A stretch of 64,000 bases of DNA. Source: REEB95 sp963785735 (GTDB lineage Bacteria; Pseudomonadota; Alphaproteobacteria; ATCC43930; CGMCC-115725). Positions 18,416-27,538 of the stretch are shown here, in pieces; within the stretch, counting starts at the first letter, position 1, and the number at the start of each line of letters is the position of its first letter. Position numbers and translations under genes: made by a program. The stretch lies in NCBI GenBank assembly GCA_963785735.1, contig CAWAWJ010000001.1:248001-312000 (forward strand), written 5' to 3'. The notes under the pieces are model-generated. The model did no database searches. It had not been told where the DNA came from and saw only the letters and a list, made by a program, of their open reading frames with translations.

Positions 18416-20377
18416 ATGAAGAAGAAGCTCGCGGCCGGAATCATCGTTCTTTTCTCGCTGATTATCGCCGCGGCCTTGGCCGCGCCCTTCCTGGTCCCGA
18501 CCGACGCCTATAAGGCGAAACTGATCGCCGCGGTGAAGGAATCGACCGGCCGCGATTTGAAGATCGGGGGGCCGATCGGCTTCTCGTTGCTGCCGCGGGT
18601 CACGCTGTCGGCGCAGGGCGTGTCCCTCGCCAACGCGCCCGGCGGCATCGCGCGCGACATGGTGCAGCTCAAATCGATGACGTTGAAGTTGAAGCTGCTG
18701 CCGCTGCTGACCGGCACCGTGGCGATCGACAGCCTGGTGCTGACCGATCCGGCGGTGGCGCTCGAGATCGACAAGGACGGCCGCCCCAATTGGGATTTCT
18801 CTCCGCCCCCCGGCGCGGCGCCCGCGCCGCCGGGCGAGGCCGCGCCGTCAAGCGCGGGCAATCCGGGCGGCGGGGTATCGGTCCTGTCCTCGCTGCGCCT
18901 CGGGCAGATCCTGTTGCAAAACGGCGAGGTGAGCTATGCCGACCAGCGCAGCGAAAAGCGCTGGGACGCGAGCGCGATCAATCTGACGCTGTCGATGACC
19001 GATCCCGGCAGCCCGCTCGCGGCGGAAGGCGAGGCCACATGGAACGACGAGCAGATCAATCTCGAAATCGCCATCGCCAAGCCCGGCGCCTTCGCCGGCG
19101 GCGCGGCGAGCGATATCGCGGTCAAGCTCGCCTCGAATCCCTTCAATCTGGTTTTCACCGGCAGCGGCGCGATCGGCTCCGATGTCAGGTTTTCGGGCGT
19201 CGTCGATCTCGCCGTGCCCTCGGTGCGGGAATTGGCCAAATGGGCGGGAACCCCCATCTCGATCGCGGGCAGCGGGCTCGGGCGGCTTGACTTGAAGGGC
19301 CAGATCGATGTGGCCGGCGGCACCTATGCCTTCTCGGACGCGACGATCGCGCTCGACGCGATCAAGGCCATGGGCGCGGTCTCGATCGACCGGTCGCAGT
19401 CCAAGCCCTACGCCAAGGGCAAGCTCGATGTCGAAACCCTCGACATAAACCCCTATCTCGCGCCCGAAGGGATTTCGCCCCCTTCGGGCCAGGCGGGCGC
19501 GGCGCCCGCCGGCGCGGGCGGCGGCGCGGACAATGCGGCGCAGAACAATGCGGTGCAAAAGGCGCCAAAGAGCTGGAGCGCCGAGCCGATGGATCTCTCG
19601 GCCCTGAAACTCGCCAACGCCGATTTCGATTTGAGCGCGCAAGCCATCCGCTACCGCCGGATAGCGGCGGGCAAGAGCGATCTTTCGATCCATCTCAAGG
19701 ATGGCGTGCTCGAGACGGATCTTTCCGGCATCGAGCTCTATCAGGGAACAGGCCAGGGCAAGGTCGTGGTCGACAGCGCGGGCGCGGAGCCCGCGATCGC
19801 CGAGAGCTTCGCGTTGAAGGGCGTCGACGTGCAGAATCTTCTCGCCGACGCCGCCGGTATCGGCCTGATTTCCGGCACCGGCGGCCTCGACATGAGCGTT
19901 ACCGGCCACGGCAAAAGCCAGCGCGACATCGTCGCCTCGCTTGCCGGCAAGGGTTCGCTCGCGATCGGCCGGGGCGCCTTGAAGGGATTCAACATATCGG
20001 CGCTGGTCAAGAACGCGGCCGCGGCCGGGGAATCCGGCCAAACCGATTTTTCGGCGCTCACCGCGAGCTACACCATCGCCAAAGGCATACTCAAGAACAG
20101 CGACCTGAAGATGGTCTCGTCCGATCTGCCGACGACCGGCGCCGGAACCGTCGACCTGGTCCAGCGGCGGGTCGATTACAGGCTCACGCCCACGCTCGCG
20201 GGCGGGCTCGCCGTGCCGGTGAAGATCGCGGGTCCTTGGGACCAGCTCTCCTACCGTCCCGATCTGGCGGGCATCGCCAACCAGAACGGCAAGGTGTTGC
20301 AGAACATCCTCAAGAACCCGTCCACCCTCGATCAGCTCAAGGGCCTGCTCGGCGGCAAGAAGCCGCAACAACAATAA
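18416..20377 (+). CDS. AsmA-family protein
   Basis: Inner-membrane-anchored periplasmic protein of 653 residues. The N-terminal anchor (LAAGIIVLFSLIIAAALAA) is followed by the AsmA hallmark FLVPTDAYKAKLIAAVKEST, GRDLKIGGPIGFSLLPRVTL and repeated DUF748/AsmA-like beta-rich units. The C-terminal region ends in GTVDLVQRRVDYRLTPTLAGG and VPVKIAGPWDQLSYRPDLAG, typical of AsmA. A Gly/Ala-rich low-complexity segment lies near residues 365-390. AsmA-like proteins form grooves implicated in phospholipid transport to the outer membrane. The ATG at 18416 is chosen because it places the anchor first; the frame is open further upstream without conserved sequence. Confidence 0.93.
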   Translation: MKKKLAAGIIVLFSLIIAAALAAPFLVPTDAYKAKLIAAVKESTGRDLKIGGPIGFSLLPRVTLSAQGVSLANAPGGIARDMVQLKSMTLKLKLLPLLTGTVAIDSLVLTDPAVALEIDKDGRPNWDFSPPPGAAPAPPGEAAPSSAGNPGGGVSVLSSLRLGQILLQNGEVSYADQRSEKRWDASAINLTLSMTDPGSPLAAEGEATWNDEQINLEIAIAKPGAFAGGAASDIAVKLASNPFNLVFTGSGAIGSDVRFSGVVDLAVPSVRELAKWAGTPISIAGSGLGRLDLKGQIDVAGGTYAFSDATIALDAIKAMGAVSIDRSQSKPYAKGKLDVETLDINPYLAPEGISPPSGQAGAAPAGAGGGADNAAQNNAVQKAPKSWSAEPMDLSALKLANADFDLSAQAIRYRRIAAGKSDLSIHLKDGVLETDLSGIELYQGTGQGKVVVDSAGAEPAIAESFALKGVDVQNLLADAAGIGLISGTGGLDMSVTGHGKSQRDIVASLAGKGSLAIGRGALKGFNISALVKNAAAAGESGQTDFSALTASYTIAKGILKNSDLKMVSSDLPTTGAGTVDLVQRRVDYRLTPTLAGGLAVPVKIAGPWDQLSYRPDLAGIANQNGKVLQNILKNPSTLDQLKGLLGGKKPQQQ

Positions 20378-20390
20378 GAGCGGACGGAGA

Positions 20391-21266
20391 TCATCCCGGC
20401 GCGCGCTTGCGCCACCAGTCGAGAATCATTTCGCCGGTCCAGAACGCGACCCCGGGCTTGGCCTGGACGTAGTCGAGGAAGGCCTCGAGATACTTGATCC
20501 GGTGCGGCACGCCGCTAATGTACGGATGGATCGCGAAACACAGGATCTTGGCGCGCGTGGCGCCCTCCTGATAGAGCCGGTCGAACTGGTCACAGGCGCG
20601 CTTCAGGAAAACATCGGCGTGATGATGCTGCACCACCATCATCGGGATATCGTTCAATTCCACCGTATAGGGCAACGTGACGAGCGGGCCGTGCGTTGTG
20701 GCGATTTCGGCCGGCTCGTCGTCCCACACCCAGTCGCCGATATACTTGATCCCGGCCGCGGCCAGGAGATCGGGTGTCTCGTAGGTCTGGGTCAGGCCCG
20801 GGCCGAGCCATCCGACCGGCCGCTTGCCGGTGAAACGCTCGATGGTGTCGAGCGATTTGTGGATCGTGCTTGCCTGGTCCTCGAGCTTGTGGATGGGCCC
20901 CTGCACATAGCTGTGCCCCATGAACTCCCAGTGGCGCTCGCGCGCGGCGGATGCGACGCGCGGATAGCTCTCGATCACCTGAGCGTTGAGGGCGAGGGTG
21001 ACGGGCGCCTTCGCCTTGTCGAAGGCGTCGAAGAAACGCCATACCCCGACGCGCATGCCGTATTCGTGCCAGCTCCAATTGGGCACGTCGGGCAAAAGCG
21101 GCTGGCCGCCCATGGGTGCGGGCAGGATCTGGCGCGCCATCGGGTTTTCGATCTGCCAGACTTCGAGATTGACCACCGGCCAGACGACGAGCCGGACCTG
21201 GCCAGGAAATTTCAAGGCCGGGCGGTCGGCGATCGCGGAATAAGGCGCGCGTTCGAGCGGTTTCAT
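20391..21266 (-). CDS. polysaccharide deacetylase-family protein (PuuE/allantoinase-like NodB domain)
   Basis: Protein of 291 residues starting MKPLERAPYSAIADRP. Visible family marks are LVVWPVVNLEVWQ, the WHEYGMRVGVWR motif and SAARERHWEFMGHSYVQG, where a His/Tyr pair sits at the metal site. GLTQTYETPDLLAAAG and YIGDWVWDDEP follow, as in NodB-fold enzymes related to the cofactor-independent allantoinase PuuE. No purine-catabolism gene is near, and the divergent neighbour is an O-GlcNAc-transferase-like gene 56 bp away. A carbohydrate substrate is equally possible. It is distinct from the XrtA-type deacetylase at 2345-3232. Confidence 0.85.
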   Translation of the reverse strand: MKPLERAPYSAIADRPALKFPGQVRLVVWPVVNLEVWQIENPMARQILPAPMGGQPLLPDVPNWSWHEYGMRVGVWRFFDAFDKAKAPVTLALNAQVIESYPRVASAARERHWEFMGHSYVQGPIHKLEDQASTIHKSLDTIERFTGKRPVGWLGPGLTQTYETPDLLAAAGIKYIGDWVWDDEPAEIATTHGPLVTLPYTVELNDIPMMVVQHHHADVFLKRACDQFDRLYQEGATRAKILCFAIHPYISGVPHRIKYLEAFLDYVQAKPGVAFWTGEMILDWWRKRAPG

Positions 21267-21322
21267 GATGAGGCTCCGGCTCCCGTCGAAGGACCGGCGC
21301 AGCATAACCCGGCCGCGCATCC

Positions 21323-23329
21323 GTGAGCACCACCGATTCCGCGGCGGCGATCGGGAATCTGATCAAGCAGGGCATGGCGCATCACCAGGCCGGGCGCCTG
21401 GCGGAGGCGGAAAAATTCTACCGCCAGGCGCTCAACCTCGATCCCGGCCATCCCGAGGCGCTGACGCTGATGGGCATGACCCTGGGACAGGCCGGAGAGC
21501 TTTCATCGGCCGCCGAGCTTTTGACCCGCGCGCTCAAACGCGATCCGCGCAACGCGCAAATCCATCACAATCTGGGCGAGACCTATCGTCACCTCGGCGA
21601 CGGCGCCAAATCGGAGGCGGCGCTGCGCCGCGCCATCGAACTCAATCCCGATCATTTCGAGGCCTATCAGAGCCTGTCCGACCTGCTCGCGGCCGAGGCG
21701 GCGCGGCAAGAGAGCGTGGGAGAGACGCGGCGCGCGCAGGAGCTGCGTCTCGGCGCCGCCAGGGCGCTCATCGCGGCGGGGCAGCTTTTGACGAGGAAGG
21801 ACATGCTCGCCGCCGCGGAGAAGACATACCGCGCGGCCGTGGCGCTCGCGCCGGAGAATCCGCTGGGCTGGGGCGGCCTCGCTTTCGCGATCCGGACGCG
21901 GCCGAGCGAGGCGGAGCCGGCCTTGCGCCGGGCGATCGCGCTCGATCCCGAAAACCCCTGGACCTATGGCCTATTGGGGGACACGCTGATGGCGCTCAAC
22001 CGCGTGGCCGAGGGCGAAGCGATTTACCGCCAAGGCCTCGCGCTCGCACCCGACGACGTGGTGTGCCGCCAGGGGCTCGCCTGGATCAAGCTGATGGTCC
22101 TGCTCTACCGGCCCGAAACCGGCCATGCCCAAATCTTCGAGGCGCACCGCGCCTGGGGCGAGGAAACGATGGCGCGGGCGGGAAAAGAAGCCGCGCGGGC
22201 TTTCGCCAATGCGCGGGATCCGAAGAAGCGGCTCAAGGTGGGATTTGTCTCGCCCGATTTGAAGCGGCATTCGGTCGCTTATTTTTTCGAGCCCCTGCTC
22301 GCTTCGTTCGATCCCGAAGCGGTCGAGACCTTCTGCTACTCGGAAGTCTTTCCCTATCAAGAGGACGAGGTCACCGCGCGGCTCAAAACCCTGGCGCGGC
22401 ATTGGCGCCCGACCAAGGGCGAAACGGATGAAAATTTTCGCCGGCAGGTGCGCCGCGACGGCATCGACATCCTGATCGATCTCGCCGGACAAAGCGCCAA
22501 TAACCGCCTCGCCGCCTTCGCCGTGAAGCCCGCGCCGGTGACCGTCACCTGGCTCGGATATCCCGCCACCACCGGGCTGCCGACCGTGGATTGGCGCATC
22601 ACCGACGCGATCGCCGATCCGCCCGGCGAAGAATCGTTCTACACGGAAAAGCTGATGCGTCTCGAAGGCGGATTCCTGTGCTACCGCCCGCCGGAGATGG
22701 CGCCCAATGTCGCGCCGCTGCCCGCGCTCGCCAACGGCTTCGTCACCTTCGGCTGCTTCAACAACAACGCGAAGATCAACGAGGCCGTGGCCAAAGCCTG
22801 GGCGTCCCTGTTGCGCGCGGTCCCGGATTCGCGCCTGATGCTCAAATCCATGCATACCAAGGACGCGGCGGTCCGGGAGGCGCTGCTCTCCCTGCTCACC
22901 GCCCAGGGGATCGAGCCCGCGCGCATCGACATCGAGATTTGGCGGAACGAAGCCGCCGATCATCTCGCCGCTTATGACCGCGTCGACGTGGCGCTCGACC
23001 CGTTTCCCTATAACGGCACCACCACGACCTGCGAGGCCTTGTGGATGGGCGTGCCCGTCATCGCCTTGGCGGGCGACCGGCATTCGGGCCGGGTCGGGCT
23101 CGATCTCCTGACGCGGGTGGGATTGCCGCAACTGGCGCAGCCCACCCCCGAAGCCTATGGGCGCAAGGCGGTTGAATTGGCAAGCGACCGGGCCGCCTTG
23201 GCCGACCTGCGCCAGGGCCTGCGCGCGCGGATGCGCGCGTCACCGCTCTGCGATCAAAAACGCTTCACCCGCGAATTCGAGGCGGCGTTGCGCCAGATGT
23301 GGCGCCAATGGTGCGCATCGCCGGCCTGA
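21323..23329 (+). CDS. TPR protein with O-GlcNAc-transferase-like (SPINDLY, GT41) catalytic domain, first copy
   Basis: Protein of 668 residues starting at GTG 21323. TPR helices (AGRLAEAEKFYRQALNLDP, GDGAKSEAALRRAIELNP) fill about residues 15-240. A GT41 catalytic region covers about 285-660: KVGFVSPDLKRHSVAYFFEP, GIDILIDLAGQSANNRLAAF, APVTVTWLGYPATTGLP, VTFGCFNNNAKINEA, DVALDPFPYNGTTTTCEALW, GVPVIALAGDRHSGRVG. These match bacterial SPINDLY/OGT-like enzymes, which transfer a sugar to proteins (for example flagellin or outer-membrane proteins). The donor is unknown. It is divergent from the deacetylase and convergent with the GT/methyltransferase gene. Confidence 0.9.
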   Translation: MSTTDSAAAIGNLIKQGMAHHQAGRLAEAEKFYRQALNLDPGHPEALTLMGMTLGQAGELSSAAELLTRALKRDPRNAQIHHNLGETYRHLGDGAKSEAALRRAIELNPDHFEAYQSLSDLLAAEAARQESVGETRRAQELRLGAARALIAAGQLLTRKDMLAAAEKTYRAAVALAPENPLGWGGLAFAIRTRPSEAEPALRRAIALDPENPWTYGLLGDTLMALNRVAEGEAIYRQGLALAPDDVVCRQGLAWIKLMVLLYRPETGHAQIFEAHRAWGEETMARAGKEAARAFANARDPKKRLKVGFVSPDLKRHSVAYFFEPLLASFDPEAVETFCYSEVFPYQEDEVTARLKTLARHWRPTKGETDENFRRQVRRDGIDILIDLAGQSANNRLAAFAVKPAPVTVTWLGYPATTGLPTVDWRITDAIADPPGEESFYTEKLMRLEGGFLCYRPPEMAPNVAPLPALANGFVTFGCFNNNAKINEAVAKAWASLLRAVPDSRLMLKSMHTKDAAVREALLSLLTAQGIEPARIDIEIWRNEAADHLAAYDRVDVALDPFPYNGTTTTCEALWMGVPVIALAGDRHSGRVGLDLLTRVGLPQLAQPTPEAYGRKAVELASDRAALADLRQGLRARMRASPLCDQKRFTREFEAALRQMWRQWCASPA

Positions 23330-23348
23330 GCCCGCCGGGCCCATGCCG

Positions 23349-24968
23349 TCAGGCTTTCCGGGCCAAGACCATGGCGCGCATCGCGGCCAGCCCCGGCATC
23401 TCCGGAAAAGCCTCCAGCGCCGGGCCCGGAACCTCCCCGACATCCGTCAGACCGGCTTTCGCGGCCGCCGCTTGCAAATCCTTCTCGCCGAGTATCCAGG
23501 TGTTGACGCCGGCGCCCTTGCGCCATTCGGGCGGATGGTTCGCCGCGACGAAGGTGCTGCGCTGATGCACGATGACCGGCGCCAGCACCAGCGCGTGCTC
23601 CGCCGCTTGGGAAAGATCCATGAACGTCCGCCGCCAATCGGGATCGAGGCCAAGCGTGCCGCGCGCGAACACCAGGTCGTAGCGCCGCGTCGCCAGCGCC
23701 GCCGGTGTCTCGTGGAACCGCACGGCCGGGTTCAGGACATTGCCGTAATCGCAATAGGCCGGAGCGTCGAAGACATGCCAGTCGAGCGCGATGCCGGGCG
23801 CAGCCGCCTTGGCGGTGAGATAATTCTGCCCCACGCCGCCGCGCCAATCGAGCACGGAGATCCGGGGCCGGCCCTGGGCGACGCGCGCGATGATCCGGCC
23901 GAGCAGGGAATCCGCGGCGCGCTCGCCGGCCGCTTCGAGCGTGAAAAAGAGCGCGATCGCGGCGCCGATCGCGGCATCGCTCACGCGCGCATCGATCTTC
24001 GCATCGGGCCAAGCAGGGCCGACGAACCGCCAGGGCGGACCCTGCGGCGGCGGCGGTCCGGCGCGATAGCGCAAATTGGCGTGTTCGGCGGCGGCGAGCG
24101 CGGGAAACCGGCGATGCAACTCGGCCCGCTCGCGCAGGAGGCGCGCGACATAGGGCCGGATGATGCGGCGCGCCAGCACGTCCTCGGCGGCGCCGTGGCC
24201 TTCCGGTATCGGGCTCTCGAAGCCGCCATCGGGTTCGATCCGGATGCTGCTGAAGTGGTAGCAGACGAGCGGATCGCCGTCGGCGAAGAATTGGCCGTCG
24301 CGCTCGGTGAACGCGTAGTTGTCGGCGTTCCACGGCGCGGCGTTCACGCCCTTGTGCGTCACGATCGCGAGGCCGGGATAGGCATCGGGCCAGGCGTCGA
24401 GATAGCGCTGATCGGCGAAGCGCCCGTCTTCGAGCCGGTCGTGGCACCAGGCGAGGCAATTCGCTTTGTAGGCCTGAAGACAGTCGAGTCCCTCGGGACA
24501 GCGGCGGAATGACATCCAGCCGACATTAAAGCGGCCATAGACGATCTTGTCGCGCAGCCGCGGGGAGAAATTGTGCGGCGTGATCGCCACCGAGGCCTCA
24601 GCCGTGGCGTCGAGCACCGGCCGCGGCGACGAGAAGAAGCAGAGGTCGGCGTCGACATAGGTGACACGCTCGACCGGCGCCAGCCCGAACACGTAGAGCG
24701 GCAGCACCGGCGTCAGCGTGAAGATGTATTCGATGGGCGTGCGGTCGAGCTTGACCGCGAGGAGCTCGGGATATGCGCGCTCGAGCTCGTCGAGCGCGAT
24801 CACCTCGACCTTCGGCAAGGCCAGGCGCTTCAACGCCGCCCGGCACAGATCCGACAGCGCGAGCGCGTAAACCGTGCTGTCGGAATCATGGGCGCGCAAC
24901 GAGCGCAGCATGAGGAGCGCGCGGGGAAGATAGTTGTGATCGAAATAGGTGCAATAGGCGTGCTTCAT
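23349..24968 (-). CDS. GT-A glycosyltransferase fused to a TIGR04325-like methyltransferase domain
   Basis: Protein of 539 residues with two domains. Residues 1-260 form a GT-A (GT8/nucleotide-diphospho-sugar) domain: HAYCTYFDHNYLPRALLML at the start, the metal-binding VTYVDADLCFF at about 120-130, and FNVGWMSFRRCPEGLDCL. Residues about 335-530 resemble the SAM-dependent TIGR04325/LIC12133 family: ISVLDWRGGVGQNYLTAKAA, LDWHVFDAPAYCDYG, YDLVFARGTLGLDPDW. The core matches the stand-alone homologue encoded at 25620-26399 (LLDWGGALGHYALMAQ). In this copy the motif glycine is replaced (DWRGG for DWGGG), so SAM binding may be changed. Bifunctional glycosylation and methylation is inferred. Confidence 0.8.
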   Translation of the reverse strand: MKHAYCTYFDHNYLPRALLMLRSLRAHDSDSTVYALALSDLCRAALKRLALPKVEVIALDELERAYPELLAVKLDRTPIEYIFTLTPVLPLYVFGLAPVERVTYVDADLCFFSSPRPVLDATAEASVAITPHNFSPRLRDKIVYGRFNVGWMSFRRCPEGLDCLQAYKANCLAWCHDRLEDGRFADQRYLDAWPDAYPGLAIVTHKGVNAAPWNADNYAFTERDGQFFADGDPLVCYHFSSIRIEPDGGFESPIPEGHGAAEDVLARRIIRPYVARLLRERAELHRRFPALAAAEHANLRYRAGPPPPQGPPWRFVGPAWPDAKIDARVSDAAIGAAIALFFTLEAAGERAADSLLGRIIARVAQGRPRISVLDWRGGVGQNYLTAKAAAPGIALDWHVFDAPAYCDYGNVLNPAVRFHETPAALATRRYDLVFARGTLGLDPDWRRTFMDLSQAAEHALVLAPVIVHQRSTFVAANHPPEWRKGAGVNTWILGEKDLQAAAAKAGLTDVGEVPGPALEAFPEMPGLAAMRAMVLARKA

Positions 24969-25011
24969 GCGCGTTCCCGGCGAATTGGGGTTGCGCGGCG
25001 CCGCATGGCCG

Positions 25012-25464
25012 CTAGGGCTGGGCGCGCAGGCTTCTCACCAGCGCGATCCAATTGCCCTTGGGCGCGGCGCATATCTCGCCGCCCGGGGCCGCCACCAAGC
25101 TAACCCCGCCCCAGCGCCACAGTTTCTGCCACAGTTCGAGATCCCCGAACGCGCGTTCCTCGATGCGGCGGCCCAGCCGGCGGCGGACATAGGCGCGGCC
25201 GATGCTGTAATAGGCGGCGATCCCGGCCGCCGCCACCCCCAGCGCCCAATAGGCCCCGCCGAGCCACAAGGCCAAGAGGCTCACCGCCACCCCGCCATAG
25301 ACCCAGATGTTGCTGTCGGCTTCGACGCCCACCGGACTGTCCATGTGATTGAGCCGGTTGTAATCGAGAAGCAGCGTCACCTTGCCTTGGTCGCGCAGCC
25401 GCGACAACGTTTGAAAGAGTTGCGCGGCGGTCTCGGGCGCGGGCGGGGCGGGAATCTCGTTCAT
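25012..25464 (-). CDS. hypothetical membrane protein
   Basis: Protein of about 150 residues starting MNEIPAPPAPETAAQLF. A short soluble N-terminus (about 55 residues) contains a TLSRLRDQGKVTLLLDYNRL helix/strand. Two hydrophobic helices follow (NIWVYGGVAVSLLALWLGG and ALGVAAAGIAAYYSIG), then a basic RAYVRRRLGRRIEE and a C-terminal Trp-rich stretch (LWQKLWRWGGVSLV). I do not recognise the family. It lies just upstream of the fused glycosyltransferase on the same strand, 43 bp away, so the two could be co-transcribed. The start at the internal ATG near 25464 is preferred to the upstream frame, which is Arg-rich and unconserved in style. Confidence 0.65.
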   Translation of the reverse strand: MNEIPAPPAPETAAQLFQTLSRLRDQGKVTLLLDYNRLNHMDSPVGVEADSNIWVYGGVAVSLLALWLGGAYWALGVAAAGIAAYYSIGRAYVRRRLGRRIEERAFGDLELWQKLWRWGGVSLVAAPGGEICAAPKGNWIALVRSLRAQP

Positions 25465-25619
25465 GGCAAAACGGTGCCGGAAGCTAACATCCCGGCGGCC
25501 TGACCGTCCATCGGCCCGCCCCGTGAGCATGCGCCTCGGGCCCTAGCATGGCATTAGGCTTTAATTCCGATGTGTCCTAATTTGGGCGGCACCGTGTCAC
25601 GAAGCATCAGGTGATCCCC

Positions 25620-26399
25620 ATGGTAACGCCACCGGTATGGGAATATGTCGGCGCATGGCGCAAGGACGACCCCCGGGCGCAGGGCTGGAGCCATCCTTCC
25701 ATCGTCGAAACCATGCGCCAGCATTGGCCCGCCTGGGCCGCCGCCGTCAACGGCGTTGAGCCGCTCGGGATATACCCGCTCGCGCCCAACCTGCGCCATG
25801 AGGGCGGCCACAATCTGTCCATGACCTTCGGCTACGTGCTGGCCCGGGCCGCCGGCGGCAAGTCCCAACTGTCGCTGCTCGACTGGGGCGGCGCGCTCGG
25901 CCACTACGCCCTGATGGCGCAACGCCTGCTGCCCGAGCTGCCGCTCGACATCACGGTCAAGGACCTTCCCGAGATGTGCCGCGCCGGAAAGGAACTCCTG
26001 CCCTCCGTCGCCTTCGTGAGCGAGGACAAAATCTGTTTCGGCCGCTTCTATGACCTCGTCGTCGCCAGCAGCAGCCTGCAATACGCCGAGGATTGGCGCG
26101 GCATCGCAACCCGCCTGGCCGGGGCGGCGCGGGGCTGGGTTTTCATCACCCGGCTTCCCGTGGTGAGGCGGGCGGCCAGTTTCGCCGTCGTCCAGCGCCC
26201 CTTCGCCCTCGGTTACCGCAGCGAATACATTTCCTGGGTCTTCAACCGCGACGAATTCCTGTCGTTCATGGCATCGACCGGCGCGCTTCTCGAACGCGAA
26301 TTCATCGCCGGCGGCCCCGAGCACTATGCCGGCGCGCCGGAAGCCGCCGAAACCGCCGGATTCCTCTTCCGCGCTCCGGCGCGACCTGATATCCGGTAG
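25620..26399 (+). CDS. TIGR04325 (LIC12133)-family methyltransferase
   Basis: Soluble SAM-dependent methyltransferase-like protein of 259 residues: N-terminal PPVWEYVGAWRKDDPRAQGW, then NLSMTFGYVLARAA and the SAM motif I LLDWGGALGHYALMAQ at about 84-99. Next come DITVKDLPEMCRAGKELLP, FGRFYDLVVASSSLQYAEDW and FITRLPVVRRAASFAVVQRP. Members are common in surface polysaccharide and glycoprotein clusters, where the acceptor is usually unknown. It is the first gene of a pair with the sulfotransferase (6-bp gap). A GTG at 25611 is an alternative start. A homologous domain is fused to the glycosyltransferase at 23349-24968. Confidence 0.85.
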   Translation: MVTPPVWEYVGAWRKDDPRAQGWSHPSIVETMRQHWPAWAAAVNGVEPLGIYPLAPNLRHEGGHNLSMTFGYVLARAAGGKSQLSLLDWGGALGHYALMAQRLLPELPLDITVKDLPEMCRAGKELLPSVAFVSEDKICFGRFYDLVVASSSLQYAEDWRGIATRLAGAARGWVFITRLPVVRRAASFAVVQRPFALGYRSEYISWVFNRDEFLSFMASTGALLEREFIAGGPEHYAGAPEAAETAGFLFRAPARPDIR

Positions 26400-26405
26400 G
26401 CCTCG

Positions 26406-27209
26406 ATGAAAGACGTGACCTACATCGCGGCGTTCCCGAAATCCGGGATCACCTATCTCAATTTCATGCTGTTCCACCTCCTGTTCGACGCGGCCCAGGA
26501 CGTGGAACGCATCGACAGCGACTACATCTACGACTTGCATGAGAGCCTCGGCCGCGTGCCGCGGCCCGGCGAAGCGCCGCTTTACGCCAAGATCCATTTC
26601 GGTTTCGCGCCCGGCCTGCCGCTTTTGGGCCGCGCGGCGCGCGCGGTCTGTCTCGTGCGCGATCCGATCGACGTCATGATGTCGGTGTGGGATTTCAAGC
26701 ACCTGACCGGCGAAGACGGCCTGCTGCAAGCGAGCGAAGAGGAGCGCGCGGCCAAGTTCGCGGCCTTCCGCCAACGCTGGCTTGCGACCGGCGGCGCCGA
26801 ATTCGCCTTCGCCGGAAGCTGGGTTCAGAACGTCCGCTCCTGGCTCGATGAGACTTCCCTGCCGGCGCTGTTCGTCCGTTACGAGACGCTCAAAACCGCG
26901 CCGGCGGCGCAGCTCGAGCGCATCCTGAAGTTCCTCGGGCGGAATGCACCGGCCGACCGCATCGCGCGGGCGGTGGCGGCGGGAAGCGTCGAGAACATGC
27001 GCGGCCATGAATCCCGCGAGATCGCCCAGCGCCGCTCGGGCGCGTTCTATCGCCCGTTCCTGGCCGCGGGTTATGCCGAGGGATACCGCTTCGTCGGCCG
27101 GATCAACCAGAATTCCTATGACAAGGTGCTGGCGCCGGCCGAGCGCGAACGGGCCGACCGAATCTTCGCGCCGGTCGTGGCGCGGGTGCGCGAACGGTCG
27201 GAAGCCTGA
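26406..27209 (+). CDS. sulfotransferase domain-containing protein
   Basis: Cytoplasmic PAPS-dependent sulfotransferase of 267 residues. The 5'-phosphosulfate loop is at 10-18 (FPKSGITYL). The 3'-phosphate motif is RDPIDVMMSVWDF, starting at Arg85 with Ser93. FVRYETLKTAPAAQLERILKFLG follows, and the C-terminal SGAFYRPFLAAGYAEGY corresponds to the RKG-like region, although the usual GxxGxWK is degenerate. It follows the TIGR04325 methyltransferase after 6 bp, so both probably act on the same glycan or glycoprotein. A possible weak hairpin (GGCCGGTTGGCC followed by AATTTT) lies about 80 bp after the stop. Confidence 0.9.
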   Translation: MKDVTYIAAFPKSGITYLNFMLFHLLFDAAQDVERIDSDYIYDLHESLGRVPRPGEAPLYAKIHFGFAPGLPLLGRAARAVCLVRDPIDVMMSVWDFKHLTGEDGLLQASEEERAAKFAAFRQRWLATGGAEFAFAGSWVQNVRSWLDETSLPALFVRYETLKTAPAAQLERILKFLGRNAPADRIARAVAAGSVENMRGHESREIAQRRSGAFYRPFLAAGYAEGYRFVGRINQNSYDKVLAPAERERADRIFAPVVARVRERSEA

Positions 27210-27538
27210 GCCCCCCGAACCGCGGACGGGAGCGCCGGGCCTTAAGGCGCGAAGTTCCCGGCCCGGACGGGAGCCCGGAGCGGCGGCCGGTTGGCCAATT
27301 TTCGCCCAGACTTCCCGGGGGGAAGCAATTAAATATATACATCATAAAAAATGTAGTATTAAAAAACCCCAGTTTTCCTCGGGGATTCGTTTGTCCGACT
27401 GTGGCCAGAGGGACACAGCAAACGGCGATCTTTTTAGGCAGTAGGCTCGGACCTTGCCAGAAACGCGGCCACGTTGGAGATTAACCCTGCGGGGGGATCA
27501 GACCCAACGCATCCGCGAACTTTCATATGTGGGGGTTA
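27210..27538. promoter_or_regulatory. long intergenic region with an A/T-rich tract before the DcaP-like porin
   Basis: About 330 bp without a credible gene. The first 90 bp are very GC-rich and include a possible terminator (GGCCGGTTGGCC then AATTTT near 27285-27302) for the sulfotransferase operon. At 27328-27366 the base composition flips to nearly pure A/T. A CCCC-loop-GGGG stem follows at about 27367-27383. The remaining 150 bp lead to the porin ATG and should hold its promoter and a long 5' leader. I could not place promoter boxes confidently. GGGGG at 27531-27535 is the only ribosome-site-like element before the start. Confidence 0.45.
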
